Shown piece after piece: positions 1 to 9,097 of a stretch of DNA of 64,000 nt. Origin of the DNA: Vibrio vulnificus NBRC 15645 = ATCC 27562. Lineage in GTDB: Bacteria > Pseudomonadota > Gammaproteobacteria > Enterobacterales > Vibrionaceae. The notes below the pieces were generated by a model. That model was not told the DNA's origin. It did not search any database and saw nothing but the letters and a program-made list of their open reading frames with translations. The stretch is taken from the NCBI RefSeq assembly GCF_002224265.1, contig NZ_CP012881.1:1612001-1676000 (forward strand), read 5' to 3'. Every line of letters starts with the position of its first letter. Within the stretch, counting starts at the first letter, position 1. Both the position numbers and the translations under genes were made by a program.

Positions 1-1
1 G

Positions 2-2218
2 GCAGTGGTGTCCTATTCGGGATCCGCAGACCTGGATGGTTACGATTTACGCCAAGCATTGCAATTAACCCCTACCAGCCGAGCGGTGATCAGCTTTTCT
101 GTGCAAGTGGAGCGGCAAGATTACCCGCTTTACGGCGCGTTCAATGATGGTATCGCAACGCCAGTATGCGGCGGTTTAGCACAAAGTGCTGCTGACGGAT
201 GTTGGGTTCTGCACCAAGACCAGCTCTACACGCAAGCGGTGGTGGCCGTGGCTTTGCACAGTGAACAGCTTAAAGTATGGACCAGCGCGTACTCAGAGTG
301 GAACCCTGTTGGCATGTACCATGCCGTTACGGCCGCCGAAGGGCCGCGTCTCATTTCTCTTGGCAACAAGTCAGCCTACGAGGTTTACAAACGTTATTTG
401 GCCGATGGCCATGAACTCTCGGCGAGCCATCTGCTCAATTTTCCGCTCTACCGAGAGCGAGGCAAACACAAAGAGGTGTGTGCGGTACGTGAGATCCACC
501 ATGATGGCAGTATCTCTTTCGATAAAACCTGGTCTATCGGCGATCAGGTGCGTTTTTGCTACAACCACCCTTCGTTAACCCTAGAGCAGCTCAAACATGG
601 TGTGGTGGAGCTGGCGCTGCATCAACCGGAAACGGTGTTTATCTACAACTGTGCGTCTCGACTCGACTTTATCGATGGTTGCCAAGAAGTGGCGCCTTTT
701 CATCAGATCGCGATCAGTCATGGTAGCTATTGCATGGGCGAGCTTTATCATGATGGTGTCAAACAAGAACTGTTACACCACAGCTTAACTTACCTTGCAA
801 TGCGCGAAAGTGATGAAGTAGCTGAGCTCAAACTGCCAGCGGATGAGATTGATAGTACGATTTCACCGCTGTTTTGTTTGATTCGTAATGCGATTGCCGA
901 TCTCGATCAGGTGCAGTCCCATATGGAGTATCAACTGGAGCGGCAAACGCTGAAACTGCAAGAAAGTTATCGCCGTGACAGTCGCACTGGATTACAAAAT
1001 CGCATCGCCCTGAAAGAGTATTTGTCGGCTATTCGCGATGATGAACATTTGTTGACCTTAAAGCTGCTCAACTTCAGCCACATCAATGAAAAGTATGGTT
1101 ATCAAGTCGGTGATGAGCTGTTGCGAATGTTGTCGGTGAGCTTCTTAACTCGTCTCAGACGGCGCTTGGGCAAACAGGCGGATATGCAGTTGTACAGCAT
1201 TGGTGTTGGCGAGTGGGCATTTGTCTTTCGCGCTGAAATTTGTGGTGAGACCATCAAGCAGCAGTTTACCCGTTTTGCCGATGTGATTGAGCAGACCAAC
1301 TTCGAACCCTCGGGCTTGGAACAAGTGGATTACCTGTCGATTTCATTGTGTGGAGGCTTAGCCAGCCGGCGAGATTTCCCGCAAGCCAGTGGTGATGAAC
1401 TGCTGCTCAAAGCGATTGAGGCGCGGCGCGCTGGGGTGCGCAGCAATACCCATATTTGCAACGCCAAAGACATTCAAGTGAGTGACGAGCGACGCAAAGA
1501 GCAACTGGCTTGGCTCAGTTGCGTCAGTCGGGCGATTTTGCAGCAAAATATCGTCACTTATGCGCAGCCTCTGTTTCACGCCGACGGCACCACCCCCTAC
1601 TCACAAGAATGTTTGGTGCGAATCGTCGAAAACGACGGACGCATTATTTTGCCAGGGCAGTTTTTGCCGATTATTGCCGACACCCACCTCTATACTCGTT
1701 TGAGCCGCCATATGATTCAAAGCACCTTGAACTATATGCGAGACAGAAGCGGGATGTTTTCGATTAACCTCTCCCCGCAAGATCTGATGAGCGATAAAAC
1801 CATGCTGCTATTGGAAACGGCGATTCGTCAGCTCAATGACCCCAGACGTATCGGTTTGGAGGTGTTGGAGTCGGAGCAGATCAAAGATTATGGCCGCATG
1901 ATTGAAGTGTGCAGTCATTTCCGTCAGTTGGGGGCGCGCATTATTGTTGACGACTTTGGTTCGGGTTATTCCAACATCGACGAAATTATTAAGCTTGAGC
2001 CAGACATCATCAAACTCGATGGCAGTTTGATCCGCAACATCGACCAAGACAGCAAACAGCGCAAGATCGCCAGTCAGCTGGTGCGCTTGTGTCAGGTGCT
2101 GGAAGCGAAAACCGTGGCAGAGTTTGTCCACAATCAGCAGGTGTGTGAAATCGCTCAAGACATGGGGGTCGATTACTTGCAGGGCTATTATCTCGGCCTG
2201 CCAAGTCGCTTATTCTGA
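2..2218 (+). CDS. FIST-GGDEF-EAL signalling protein, 5' end outside window
   Basis: This is probably a cyclic-di-GMP phosphodiesterase with a small-molecule sensor module. The frame is open at the window edge, so the true start is probably upstream; 737 residues are visible from a GTG at position 5. Residues 1-280 resemble FIST_N and FIST_C. A short helical linker follows, then a GGDEF-like domain (about 325-480) whose signature reads GVGEW, so cyclase activity is unlikely. The C-terminal EAL domain (about 510-737) has ECLVR in place of EALLR but keeps the Asn of INLS, the Glu of GLEVLE, DDFGSGYS and the terminal QGYY. Phosphodiesterase activity is therefore plausible. Domain calls are from pattern recognition only. 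Confidence 0.8.
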   Translation, partial: AVVSYSGSADLDGYDLRQALQLTPTSRAVISFSVQVERQDYPLYGAFNDGIATPVCGGLAQSAADGCWVLHQDQLYTQAVVAVALHSEQLKVWTSAYSEWNPVGMYHAVTAAEGPRLISLGNKSAYEVYKRYLADGHELSASHLLNFPLYRERGKHKEVCAVREIHHDGSISFDKTWSIGDQVRFCYNHPSLTLEQLKHGVVELALHQPETVFIYNCASRLDFIDGCQEVAPFHQIAISHGSYCMGELYHDGVKQELLHHSLTYLAMRESDEVAELKLPADEIDSTISPLFCLIRNAIADLDQVQSHMEYQLERQTLKLQESYRRDSRTGLQNRIALKEYLSAIRDDEHLLTLKLLNFSHINEKYGYQVGDELLRMLSVSFLTRLRRRLGKQADMQLYSIGVGEWAFVFRAEICGETIKQQFTRFADVIEQTNFEPSGLEQVDYLSISLCGGLASRRDFPQASGDELLLKAIEARRAGVRSNTHICNAKDIQVSDERRKEQLAWLSCVSRAILQQNIVTYAQPLFHADGTTPYSQECLVRIVENDGRIILPGQFLPIIADTHLYTRLSRHMIQSTLNYMRDRSGMFSINLSPQDLMSDKTMLLLETAIRQLNDPRRIGLEVLESEQIKDYGRMIEVCSHFRQLGARIIVDDFGSGYSNIDEIIKLEPDIIKLDGSLIRNIDQDSKQRKIASQLVRLCQVLEAKTVAEFVHNQQVCEIAQDMGVDYLQGYYLGLPSRLF

Positions 2219-2262
2219 GGGGGTGAGCCCTAGATGAGGCATCTGGGCTAACCTCTGTGTTG

Positions 2263-2868
2263 TTAAGGCACGCTTTTTAGCGCATGGCCACTGCGATCGG
2301 CATGAAACGCCGCCAAATAATCGCGCAGCAGTTCGGTCATTGACGTGGCGTTGTGTGCTTCACCGAGTTGCTTTATTAACTCTGCCGCAATCTCTAAGGT
2401 GCACAGATTGCCTTGTTGCTGATTACGTCTTAATTGATAGTTCGACGCGCTGTCGCTGTGTAAAGCGAGCTGTGGCAGTGCTTTTAGCCACTCGCTTTTA
2501 TTGAGCATCTTTCGTGCTTCCTGCCATGTGGCATCAAGAATGATAAACAGCGGCTGGCGCTGGGTTTGCTGGGCGCGTTCCTCTACTTGAGTAAGGGTAA
2601 TACTCTGTTCACTGGGATAGAGCACCACAGGCATAAACTGCGCATCGCTGAGCAGATCCAATAACGCTTGCGCAGGCGCAGTGCGCTGCCAAACGAACTG
2701 GCGCACGGGCAAACGGCACCAATGCAGTAGTTTGCCGGTATTGGTTTCTCGCTCGACCTCATTTGGGTGCATCAATAGCACCAGTGCGACCTCACTTTGA
2801 AGTGACGGAAACTGGTCACACAGGCATTGATAACGCAGCCCACACTGAGGGCAGGCTTGTGGCTTCAC
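2263..2868 (-). CDS. DTW-domain tRNA-uridine aminocarboxypropyltransferase (TapT/YfiP-like)
   Basis: DTW-domain enzymes transfer the 3-amino-3-carboxypropyl group of S-adenosylmethionine to uridine in tRNA; E. coli TapT makes acp3U47. The 201-residue protein starts with a Cys cluster (C6, C9, C15, C17) typical of the family's metal-binding N-terminus. It carries the signature as LDATWQEARKM near residue 115. The start is a GTG that overlaps the TGA of the upstream lipoprotein gene (GTGA), so the two are probably translationally coupled. The family is clear; whether the target is U47 or another uridine cannot be told from sequence. Confidence 0.82.
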   Translation of the reverse strand: MKPQACPQCGLRYQCLCDQFPSLQSEVALVLLMHPNEVERETNTGKLLHWCRLPVRQFVWQRTAPAQALLDLLSDAQFMPVVLYPSEQSITLTQVEERAQQTQRQPLFIILDATWQEARKMLNKSEWLKALPQLALHSDSASNYQLRRNQQQGNLCTLEIAAELIKQLGEAHNATSMTELLRDYLAAFHADRSGHALKSVP

Positions 2869-4415
2869 AGTTTCACTCCTTCGCGTACTGGGCTGATGCC
2901 ATCGGAGAACAGTTCTACCTGACTGATCTGCTCACCAAGCGCGACAGGCGCAACACTCGGATTGAGTGGATAGCTAATACCATCATATTGCATCAGGTGT
3001 GACTGAGCTTTGGCGCCGCCGCCACGGACGTTGAAGATAAGATCTTGCCAGCCGTGGTTGCGTTGATTGCCGAGGTAAATCGGTGTGTTCACCAAGGTAA
3101 TGCGGCTATTGAAGCGCCAAGTCTCTTGGTGATTTTCAAAAATCAGCAGGGTACAGCCACCCGAGCCGCACCAGTCTAACTGTGCCAGCAGTTCTTCTTT
3201 GCCATCCCCATTGAGATCGTACGTTAGCCAGCGGTATTGGTTATTGCTTGGATCGGTTTTGTGCAGACGAAAATACTCACGTATTGCCTGATCAACATCG
3301 CGACGAAACTCCGCGCTGGAGGCCACGTTACGGGTATCCGTAGGAATGGCGGTTTGAGTGGTGACGGGGGCATCACTCATCATTTCACCTGCGGCGGCGG
3401 GATACAAAATCAGCCCGCCTTGAGCAATCGGATAGACCACCTTGCCGACTTTTTCCTTTTCCGCTTTTAGCTGTGAACCCGTACGGGTGAAAATGCGTTC
3501 GGTGACTAATTTTTGCCCCTGATGGTGCGTCATCACCACTTGGATCTGATTGGGATTGAGTTGCTGCCAGTAGCCTTTTTCCACCAGAGGACGCGCTTCA
3601 TTGGCATAGAGATAACGCGTTTCAGCACTGTGGTCTGCGTTGAGCTGCATGTGCACGCTAAAACCGGAAGATTGGGTTGAGGTCGCCGTGTACAAACCAC
3701 GCCAACCGAGCGTGGCATCGATGTTCGAGGTGGTGGCACAGCCCGATAACTGGGTATCTTGCCAGTCAAACGTTGCTTTCCAGCCGTAAAGGCTGTTGCT
3801 CATGGTGTCCTTACACAAATTTTCACTGAGGAGTAATTGGCCGCCATCAAACTGATACTCGCGTTTACGCGGGCTGAGCTGGCTGCGGCTAATCTCACGC
3901 GTTTGATCTTGTTTGCTCAGTTGTTTGATGGTCAGCTGATTGGCGGCAAAATCAATACGCCAGTTGGGTTCATTGCCGAATGCTTGCGTTGGACGAGCGG
4001 CTTGCTCGCAGCGGGTTGGGTTGCTGGCATCGACTAAATTGAGTTGTTCCACCACAAACAACGCATCGTATTCCGAAGCAAAACCTTCATCACCGGTGGT
4101 TTTTAAGTGGCCAATCACTTCGCCATACATAGACTGATAGGGCAGGCTGGTCAGCGCCATCAATTGCTGACGCTGCTGAGCGCTCAGCTGTAGCCAATAT
4201 TGCTGCGTACTGCCGCAAGGTGTGATGTATTGCGCTTCATGGCCGACGACTAAACTGCCTGACAGCATAAAACTCTGTGCGATCACCGACTCGGGTTGGC
4301 TGAGATTGGCCGTTGGCAGTGGAGGAGCAGATTGAGTGGCGACGGGGGCGCTGGTTGAGCACGCTTGTAACAGCAACAGTGTCGATAGGGCGACTGGGTT
4401 TTTAAACGCCTTCAT
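2865..4415 (-). CDS. modular lipoprotein with COG3650-like, NlpE-like and calcium-loop-like regions
   Basis: A 516-residue envelope lipoprotein. The signal peptide ends in the lipobox LLQAC, with the lipidated Cys at residue 19 followed by Ser, which suggests outer-membrane sorting. Three regions can be seen. Residues about 45-225 contain GNEPNW, as in COG3650 proteins. Residues about 235-330 are a beta-rich segment that resembles the lipocalin-type part of NlpE. Residues about 380-500 hold DLNGDGKEE, an EF-hand-like calcium loop, and CGSGGC. It is the first gene of a two-gene unit with the DTW protein. No specific function is assigned. Confidence 0.6.
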   Translation of the reverse strand: MKAFKNPVALSTLLLLQACSTSAPVATQSAPPLPTANLSQPESVIAQSFMLSGSLVVGHEAQYITPCGSTQQYWLQLSAQQRQQLMALTSLPYQSMYGEVIGHLKTTGDEGFASEYDALFVVEQLNLVDASNPTRCEQAARPTQAFGNEPNWRIDFAANQLTIKQLSKQDQTREISRSQLSPRKREYQFDGGQLLLSENLCKDTMSNSLYGWKATFDWQDTQLSGCATTSNIDATLGWRGLYTATSTQSSGFSVHMQLNADHSAETRYLYANEARPLVEKGYWQQLNPNQIQVVMTHHQGQKLVTERIFTRTGSQLKAEKEKVGKVVYPIAQGGLILYPAAAGEMMSDAPVTTQTAIPTDTRNVASSAEFRRDVDQAIREYFRLHKTDPSNNQYRWLTYDLNGDGKEELLAQLDWCGSGGCTLLIFENHQETWRFNSRITLVNTPIYLGNQRNHGWQDLIFNVRGGGAKAQSHLMQYDGISYPLNPSVAPVALGEQISQVELFSDGISPVREGVKL

Positions 4416-4456
4416 GTTATATCTTTCTCCATCTCTAAATCTGCTTGGACCGCATT

Positions 4457-4927
4457 ATGGCATATTGGTTGTTTAAAACTGAACCGGACACCTTTTCTAT
4501 CGACACTTTACGCGTACAAAAGGTTTCATGTTGGGAGGGAGTGCGAAATTATCAGGCAAGAAATATGCTGCGTGATGAGGTTAAAGAGGGCGATTGGGTG
4601 ATGATTTACCACTCCTCGTGCAAGCAGGTTGGCGTGGCAGGGATCGCGAAAGTGGTTCGTGAAGCCTACCCCGATCATTTTCAGTTTGATTTGAACAGCG
4701 ACTATTTCGACGTGAAGTCAACGCCAGAAAACCCGCGTTGGATAATGGTCGATGTGGAGTTTGTGCGCAAAACCGAACGGGTGATCCCTTTGGCGGTGTT
4801 GAAAGCCATGCCCGAGTTGGAAAACATGCCATTGGTGAAAAAGGGTAATCGCTTGTCGGTGATGCCAGTGACGGAACAAGAATGGCAGGCCATTTTAACC
4901 AAAGAAAAACTGCCGAGCCGCCGTTAG
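4457..4927 (+). CDS. EVE domain protein
   Basis: The 156-residue protein is a single EVE (PUA-like) domain, beginning MAYWLFKTEPDTFSID with the KTEP family hallmark. It continues with WEGVRNYQARN, the segment that lines the modified-base pocket in this family. EVE proteins bind modified nucleotides in DNA or RNA; the bacterial stand-alone forms have no proven common role. The ATG at 4457 is preferred over an in-frame TTG at 4445 because family members begin at this Met-Ala-Tyr-Trp. It is divergent from the lipoprotein gene with only about 40 bases between them. Confidence 0.85.
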   Translation: MAYWLFKTEPDTFSIDTLRVQKVSCWEGVRNYQARNMLRDEVKEGDWVMIYHSSCKQVGVAGIAKVVREAYPDHFQFDLNSDYFDVKSTPENPRWIMVDVEFVRKTERVIPLAVLKAMPELENMPLVKKGNRLSVMPVTEQEWQAILTKEKLPSRR

Positions 4928-5023
4928 TCTTGCCGATGTGCAGCAAGGTTGTCGCAAATGAGTCGCAGGTAAAAATAAAACGGGCAGCGTGACGCTGCCC
5001 CGTAGTCATTGATTGTGCCGTAT

Positions 5024-5854
5024 TTACAGCAGATGTTTTTGCAGATAGTGCGCCACGGCATCGTCGGCATTGCTGCCAATGATTTCGTTGTCTGGTAGGG
5101 CTTTCTTCACTTTTTCGTGAGAGGTTTCCATCACCAACCCTTTGCCCGCCATCGACAACATTTCCACGTCGTTCATCCCGTCGCCAAAGGCCACACAGTT
5201 TTCCAGTGTCAGGCCCAGTGATTCTGCGACCGCTTTCAGCGCGTCCCCTTTTGACACTTCCGCGGCCATCACTTCCAAACACCAAGGCGTTGAGAAGGCA
5301 ATATTGAGTTGATCGCCAAAGGCTTCACGTAACTGGTTTTCAAAGCCAACCAGATGCTCGTGATCTTGCCCTGGATGGGTGAAGAAGATTTTTGCGATGC
5401 CGTCAGTTGGTGCGTTGTCGATATCGTAAACCTTATAGGTAAAGCCCGTCTCTTCATGGAACTTGCGCATCACTTCGTCTTCACGGTTGAGGCGCCACTC
5501 TTCGTTTTGATAAAGATGAACGAAGATCTCAGGGTCTTGTTTGACAATATCAATCACAGGTTGCACAAGCTCAGCCGGAACATTTTTGCTGTACATCAGT
5601 TGGTCATGCTGGTCATGAACACGAGCACCGTTTGAGGTGATCATGTAGGCGGGAATGCCCACTTGAGCGCGAATGCCGGCCACATCGACATGGTGACGGC
5701 CAGTGGCGAAAATAAAGGTGTAACCTTGCTCATGCAGCGCTTTGAGCGTCTGTTTAGAGAATTCGCTGAGTTGGTGATTCGGTGCCAGCAGCGTGCCATC
5801 CAGATCGGAAGCAACGATTTTGGTGATCTCTTTGTTTGGCAAGCTCGCAGTCAT
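5024..5854 (-). CDS. yigL: Cof-type HAD phosphatase YigL
   Basis: A cytoplasmic HAD-superfamily IIB phosphatase of 276 residues; E. coli YigL acts on pyridoxal phosphate and sugar phosphates. Motif I is ASDLDGTLL near residue 15 with the nucleophilic Asp. FATGRHHVDV and ITSNGARVHD match YigL closely. The later motifs are VSKGDAL and AFGDGMNDVEML. It lies beside pldB and rhtB, as in E. coli. The substrate is inferred from the homologue. The protein has about ten residues more at the N-terminus than E. coli YigL, so an internal start is possible. Confidence 0.88.
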   Translation of the reverse strand: MTASLPNKEITKIVASDLDGTLLAPNHQLSEFSKQTLKALHEQGYTFIFATGRHHVDVAGIRAQVGIPAYMITSNGARVHDQHDQLMYSKNVPAELVQPVIDIVKQDPEIFVHLYQNEEWRLNREDEVMRKFHEETGFTYKVYDIDNAPTDGIAKIFFTHPGQDHEHLVGFENQLREAFGDQLNIAFSTPWCLEVMAAEVSKGDALKAVAESLGLTLENCVAFGDGMNDVEMLSMAGKGLVMETSHEKVKKALPDNEIIGSNADDAVAHYLQKHLL

Positions 5855-6034
5855 ACGGCCCTCTTATGTCAGTCGGATATGTTCAGGAAACAGGAAACGT
5901 TATCGACACAGGCCATTGTCTGAGTCGGTAGAAAGTGACACAACGTCTATCCAGCTTGGATGTCTGTCTAGACGCTGCTCACTAGGGGGATGGTCGCTAG
6001 TGTATGTGAAAAGCGGAGAGAAAAAGAGGGTAAA

Positions 6035-7033
6035 TTAAGCTTGCTTGCTTTCCTCTTTCTGCAAAAAGCGGAACATCGCGCTGAGTGCTTGATTACGGAA
6101 GTGGTCTTTCTCAAACAACAACTCGTGTTGCGCTCCCTCAATTACCACCAACTCACTTTGCTTATTGGTTTTGTGCAGCTTTTTGAAAAACTGCGACTGT
6201 GCTTGATTACTGACGATGCGATCGCCCCCCGCCTGCAACAGCAATACCGGAATGGTGAGTTGGCGCGTCAGCAAAATGCACTGTTTGGCTGCCATTAAGC
6301 CTTGCCACACCCAACGGGTGCTCGGGCCACCGACTTGCAGCTCGGGCTTGTCGCGATACAGCTGTCTAAACCATTGATAACGCGCTTGGCTCTGGCTGAG
6401 CGGATTATCTTCAAAGGGCTTCTCATAATAGCTTTTGTGTCCCGGCGCATAAGTAGGCGTTGGGTACACGGCGGTGAGAATTTGGCTAACCGCCATGGCC
6501 ACTGGGCTCAAATACCAAGGGAGATCAATACCAAACATCGGTGCACTGAGCACCAACTTATCAAAACCATGTTGTGGGTGGGTTTGTAAGTAGCGCGTGG
6601 CCACAGCACCGCCCATCGAATGAGAAACAATGTGTCGCTGCTGATAAGCGGAGAAATTAAAGTGCGCAATCACGGCTTCCATGTCGAGAATGTAATCATC
6701 AAACTCGTAGACGTGACCAATATCAGAGTCTTTCACCAGGCGATCTGATAAACCTTGGCCTCGATGATCGTAGCTGTAGACGTCATAGCCTTGACGGTAG
6801 AGATCAAACAGAAGTTCTTGGTACTTCCAAGCAGATTCGATTCTGCCATTCACTACCAGCACCGCCTTTTTGTGTTGCGGGTTGGTCAGCTTACACCAAT
6901 ACAACTGCATCTTATCGCGCGTTTTTAGGAAACCCTCTTGTCGCTGCTGCCATAGGGCAGCGATCGGACCACCTATTGCTTGCTCAAATAAAGCCTCTTG
7001 CGTATAAGAGAGAGGTGAGCTGTTATTAACCAT
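6035..7033 (-). CDS. pldB: lysophospholipase L2
   Basis: An alpha/beta hydrolase of 332 residues that hydrolyses lysophospholipids at the inner membrane. It shows the oxyanion-region NGRIES, DHRGQGLSDR, and the nucleophile elbow VSHSMGG with the catalytic Ser. Near the C-terminus AGGDRIVSNQAQ supplies a likely acid, and IEGAQHELLFEKD supplies the catalytic His. It lies upstream of yigL in the same direction with a gap of 180 bases and is divergent from rhtB. The neighbourhood supports the assignment. Only the 3' end and a short AT-rich region separate it from yigL. Confidence 0.88.
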   Translation of the reverse strand: MVNNSSPLSYTQEALFEQAIGGPIAALWQQRQEGFLKTRDKMQLYWCKLTNPQHKKAVLVVNGRIESAWKYQELLFDLYRQGYDVYSYDHRGQGLSDRLVKDSDIGHVYEFDDYILDMEAVIAHFNFSAYQQRHIVSHSMGGAVATRYLQTHPQHGFDKLVLSAPMFGIDLPWYLSPVAMAVSQILTAVYPTPTYAPGHKSYYEKPFEDNPLSQSQARYQWFRQLYRDKPELQVGGPSTRWVWQGLMAAKQCILLTRQLTIPVLLLQAGGDRIVSNQAQSQFFKKLHKTNKQSELVVIEGAQHELLFEKDHFRNQALSAMFRFLQKEESKQA

Positions 7034-7096
7034 TAAATAAATACCTGATCATGCGTTTCTGTTGTCAATGATCAGAGAATTATCGGGGAAATGCAA

Positions 7097-7714
7097 ATGG
7101 ATACCCATGTTTGGTTGGCGTATGTTGTGACCGCAATCGTTTTCAGTTTGGCACCGGGCTCTGGTACGGTGAACTCGATCAGCAATGGCCTCAGTTATGG
7201 CACGCGAAAATCGCTGGCTTCCATTGTGGGGCTGCAAATCGGTTTGGCGGTCCACATTGTTCTGGTTGGGGCGGGCATTGGTGCTTTGGTGGCACAATCG
7301 GCGACGGCATTCACAGTGATTAAGTGGGTGGGGGCGGTGTATTTGGTTTGGCTGGGCATTCAAAAATGGCGTGATACGTCAAGCCTTGCGACGGCCTCGC
7401 AACAGCATGCCATTTCCAGCACTGCGCTATTGCGTAAAGCGGTGTTGATTAACCTGACCAATCCCAAATCGATCGTCTTTTTGGTGGCGCTGTTTCCGCA
7501 ATTTATCGATCCAAGCCAAGATCAGGTGACCCAGTTGGCGGTGTTAGGCATGACCACCGTGGTGATTGATGCGTTTGTTATGCTTGGCTACACCACCTTG
7601 GCGTCTCAATTGGGGCGTTTTATCCGTTCAGAGAAAGTGATGGGCAAAATAAACAAAGTATTTGGTTCAATGTTTATGGGTTGTGGGGCATTATTAGCAG
7701 CTGCAAAATCATAA
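7097..7714 (+). CDS. rhtB: homoserine/homoserine lactone efflux protein RhtB
   Basis: A LysE/RhtB-superfamily exporter of about 205 residues with six predicted membrane segments. The LAPGSGTVNSISNGLSYG region and NLTNPKSIVFLVALFPQF are family signatures and closely match E. coli RhtB. It probably exports homoserine, homoserine lactone or related amino acids. The ATG at 7097 is chosen because the GGGG ribosome binding site at 7085-7088 is well spaced from it, while the ATG at 7091 is too close. The first residues then align with E. coli RhtB. It is divergent from pldB, as part of the conserved rht-pldB-yigL block. Confidence 0.88.
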   Translation: MDTHVWLAYVVTAIVFSLAPGSGTVNSISNGLSYGTRKSLASIVGLQIGLAVHIVLVGAGIGALVAQSATAFTVIKWVGAVYLVWLGIQKWRDTSSLATASQQHAISSTALLRKAVLINLTNPKSIVFLVALFPQFIDPSQDQVTQLAVLGMTTVVIDAFVMLGYTTLASQLGRFIRSEKVMGKINKVFGSMFMGCGALLAAAKS

Positions 7715-7767
7715 CTACCAGTGATAAATTCACTGGTTAGTCACTGAGCATAAGAATAAAGCACTAA

Positions 7768-8991
7768 ATGAATACCACATACGTCGCACGGCAGCCGATC
7801 TTTAATCGGAAGAAACATACCTTAGGTTATGAACTTTTGTTTCGTGACGGAGAGAGCAACGCCTATCCGGTACACATCGAATCAAACCGTGCGACCTATC
7901 GCTTGATTGTGGAAAACTTTCTGTCCGTAGGCACCAATCCGGCCATCGCCTCTTCACGCTGTTTTATCAACTTTCCGTATCAAACCTTGATTCGCCGTTT
8001 GCCACTCAGTCTGCCGAAAAACAAAGTGGTGATTGAGGTGCTGGAAACGTGTCAGCCAACGGATGAGCTGCTTGACGCGATTCGTGATTTGTATCGCGAA
8101 GGCTATGTTATCGCGCTGGATGACTTCACCTTGACCCCGGAATGGCATCGTTTTTTGCCCTATGTGCACATCGTGAAATTGGATGTGATGGATTTGGGGA
8201 TGGAGAAGGCGTGTGAGTTGGTCAAAGAGCACTTGGCACGGCGCGTGAAATACCATTTCTTGGCAGAAAAAGTGGAAACGGCGGAAGAGTTTGAACTAGC
8301 GAAAGAGGCGGGATTTAAATTCTTTCAAGGCTACTTTTTTAGTAAGCCAGAAGTGGTGCAAACGCGTTATGTCAGCCCTGAGCAGACTGTGGCGTTGGAG
8401 TTGTTTCGTGAAGTGTGCAAGAGCGAGCCAGATTTTGGCCGCATTGAGCAGATCATTTCGCAAGATGTGGCGTTATCTTACAAACTGTTGCGTTTCGTCA
8501 ATACTCAGTCGACCCGTCTTGAAGTCACCATCAGTTCGTTTCGCCAAGCACTGATTTACCTTGGGCAAGACAAACTGAAAATGTTCGTCTCTCTGGTGGT
8601 GGCGTCTTATGTCTCTACCAACAAGCCACGTGAGTTGTATAACCTCTCGCTACAACGCGCGCAATTTTGTGAGCTGATGTCTCGTCGTCACCCTTTCAGT
8701 AAGCATAACGAACAAGGCTTTATGATCGGTTTGCTGTCGATTCTCGATGCGATGATGGATCTGTCGGTGGAGTCTTTGGTCAACCACCTGCCATTGAGCG
8801 AAATTGCGAAACAGGCATTACTGTGTCGTGGCGGCGCTTATGGGGCATTGATTGCACTCGAGGAGTGTTTCGAACAGGCAGACTGGCGTGGCATTGAGCA
8901 GTGGTGTGAACAACTGGGCTTGTCGATAGAAGAGGTGCGTTACGAATTGGTCGAAGCGCAGCGTTGGTCGCAGGAGTTTGCTCTGATCTAA
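7768..8991 (+). CDS. EAL and HDOD domain signalling protein (YuxH family)
   Basis: A 407-residue cytoplasmic protein. Residues 1-200 form an EAL-type fold starting VARQPIFNRK, with YELLFR as the EAL motif and ALDDF and FQGYFF further on. Residues about 205-400 form an HDOD domain. Several metal-binding positions of active EAL enzymes look degenerate: ALDDF stands in place of DDFG. The protein may therefore sense or bridge signals rather than hydrolyse cyclic-di-GMP. Members of this family affect motility and biofilm in vibrios. A hairpin terminator follows at 9029. Confidence 0.82.
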   Translation: MNTTYVARQPIFNRKKHTLGYELLFRDGESNAYPVHIESNRATYRLIVENFLSVGTNPAIASSRCFINFPYQTLIRRLPLSLPKNKVVIEVLETCQPTDELLDAIRDLYREGYVIALDDFTLTPEWHRFLPYVHIVKLDVMDLGMEKACELVKEHLARRVKYHFLAEKVETAEEFELAKEAGFKFFQGYFFSKPEVVQTRYVSPEQTVALELFREVCKSEPDFGRIEQIISQDVALSYKLLRFVNTQSTRLEVTISSFRQALIYLGQDKLKMFVSLVVASYVSTNKPRELYNLSLQRAQFCELMSRRHPFSKHNEQGFMIGLLSILDAMMDLSVESLVNHLPLSEIAKQALLCRGGAYGALIALEECFEQADWRGIEQWCEQLGLSIEEVRYELVEAQRWSQEFALI

Positions 8992-9028
8992 ACTGACACC
9001 ACGCAATATGAATTTTTGATGACAACTG

Positions 9029-9059
9029 AGCCGACGCGTTGACGTCGGCTTTGTTTTTT
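9029..9059 (+). terminator. rho-independent terminator after the EAL-HDOD gene
   Basis: An 8-bp perfect stem (AGCCGACG/CGTCGGCT) with a 6-base loop is followed by TTGTTTTTT. It separates the EAL-HDOD gene from the arsenate cassette. Confidence 0.85.
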
Positions 9060-9072
9060 CTCAATATATACG

Positions 9073-9086
9073 CATATCCATATATG
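9073..9086 (+). promoter_or_regulatory. candidate ArsR operator
   Basis: The sequence CATATCCATATATG is an inverted repeat (CATAT-4-ATATG) in an AT-rich stretch directly before the arsR start. SmtB/ArsR-family operators are AT-rich imperfect palindromes in this position. The call rests on position and symmetry only. Confidence 0.5.
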
Positions 9087-9097
9087 AGAATATAAAC

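Noticed and set aside
4581..5285. A 234-codon open frame antisense to the EVE gene and overlapping yigL
   Set aside because: It overlaps two well-supported genes and has an Arg/Ser/Pro-rich composition typical of a shadow frame.
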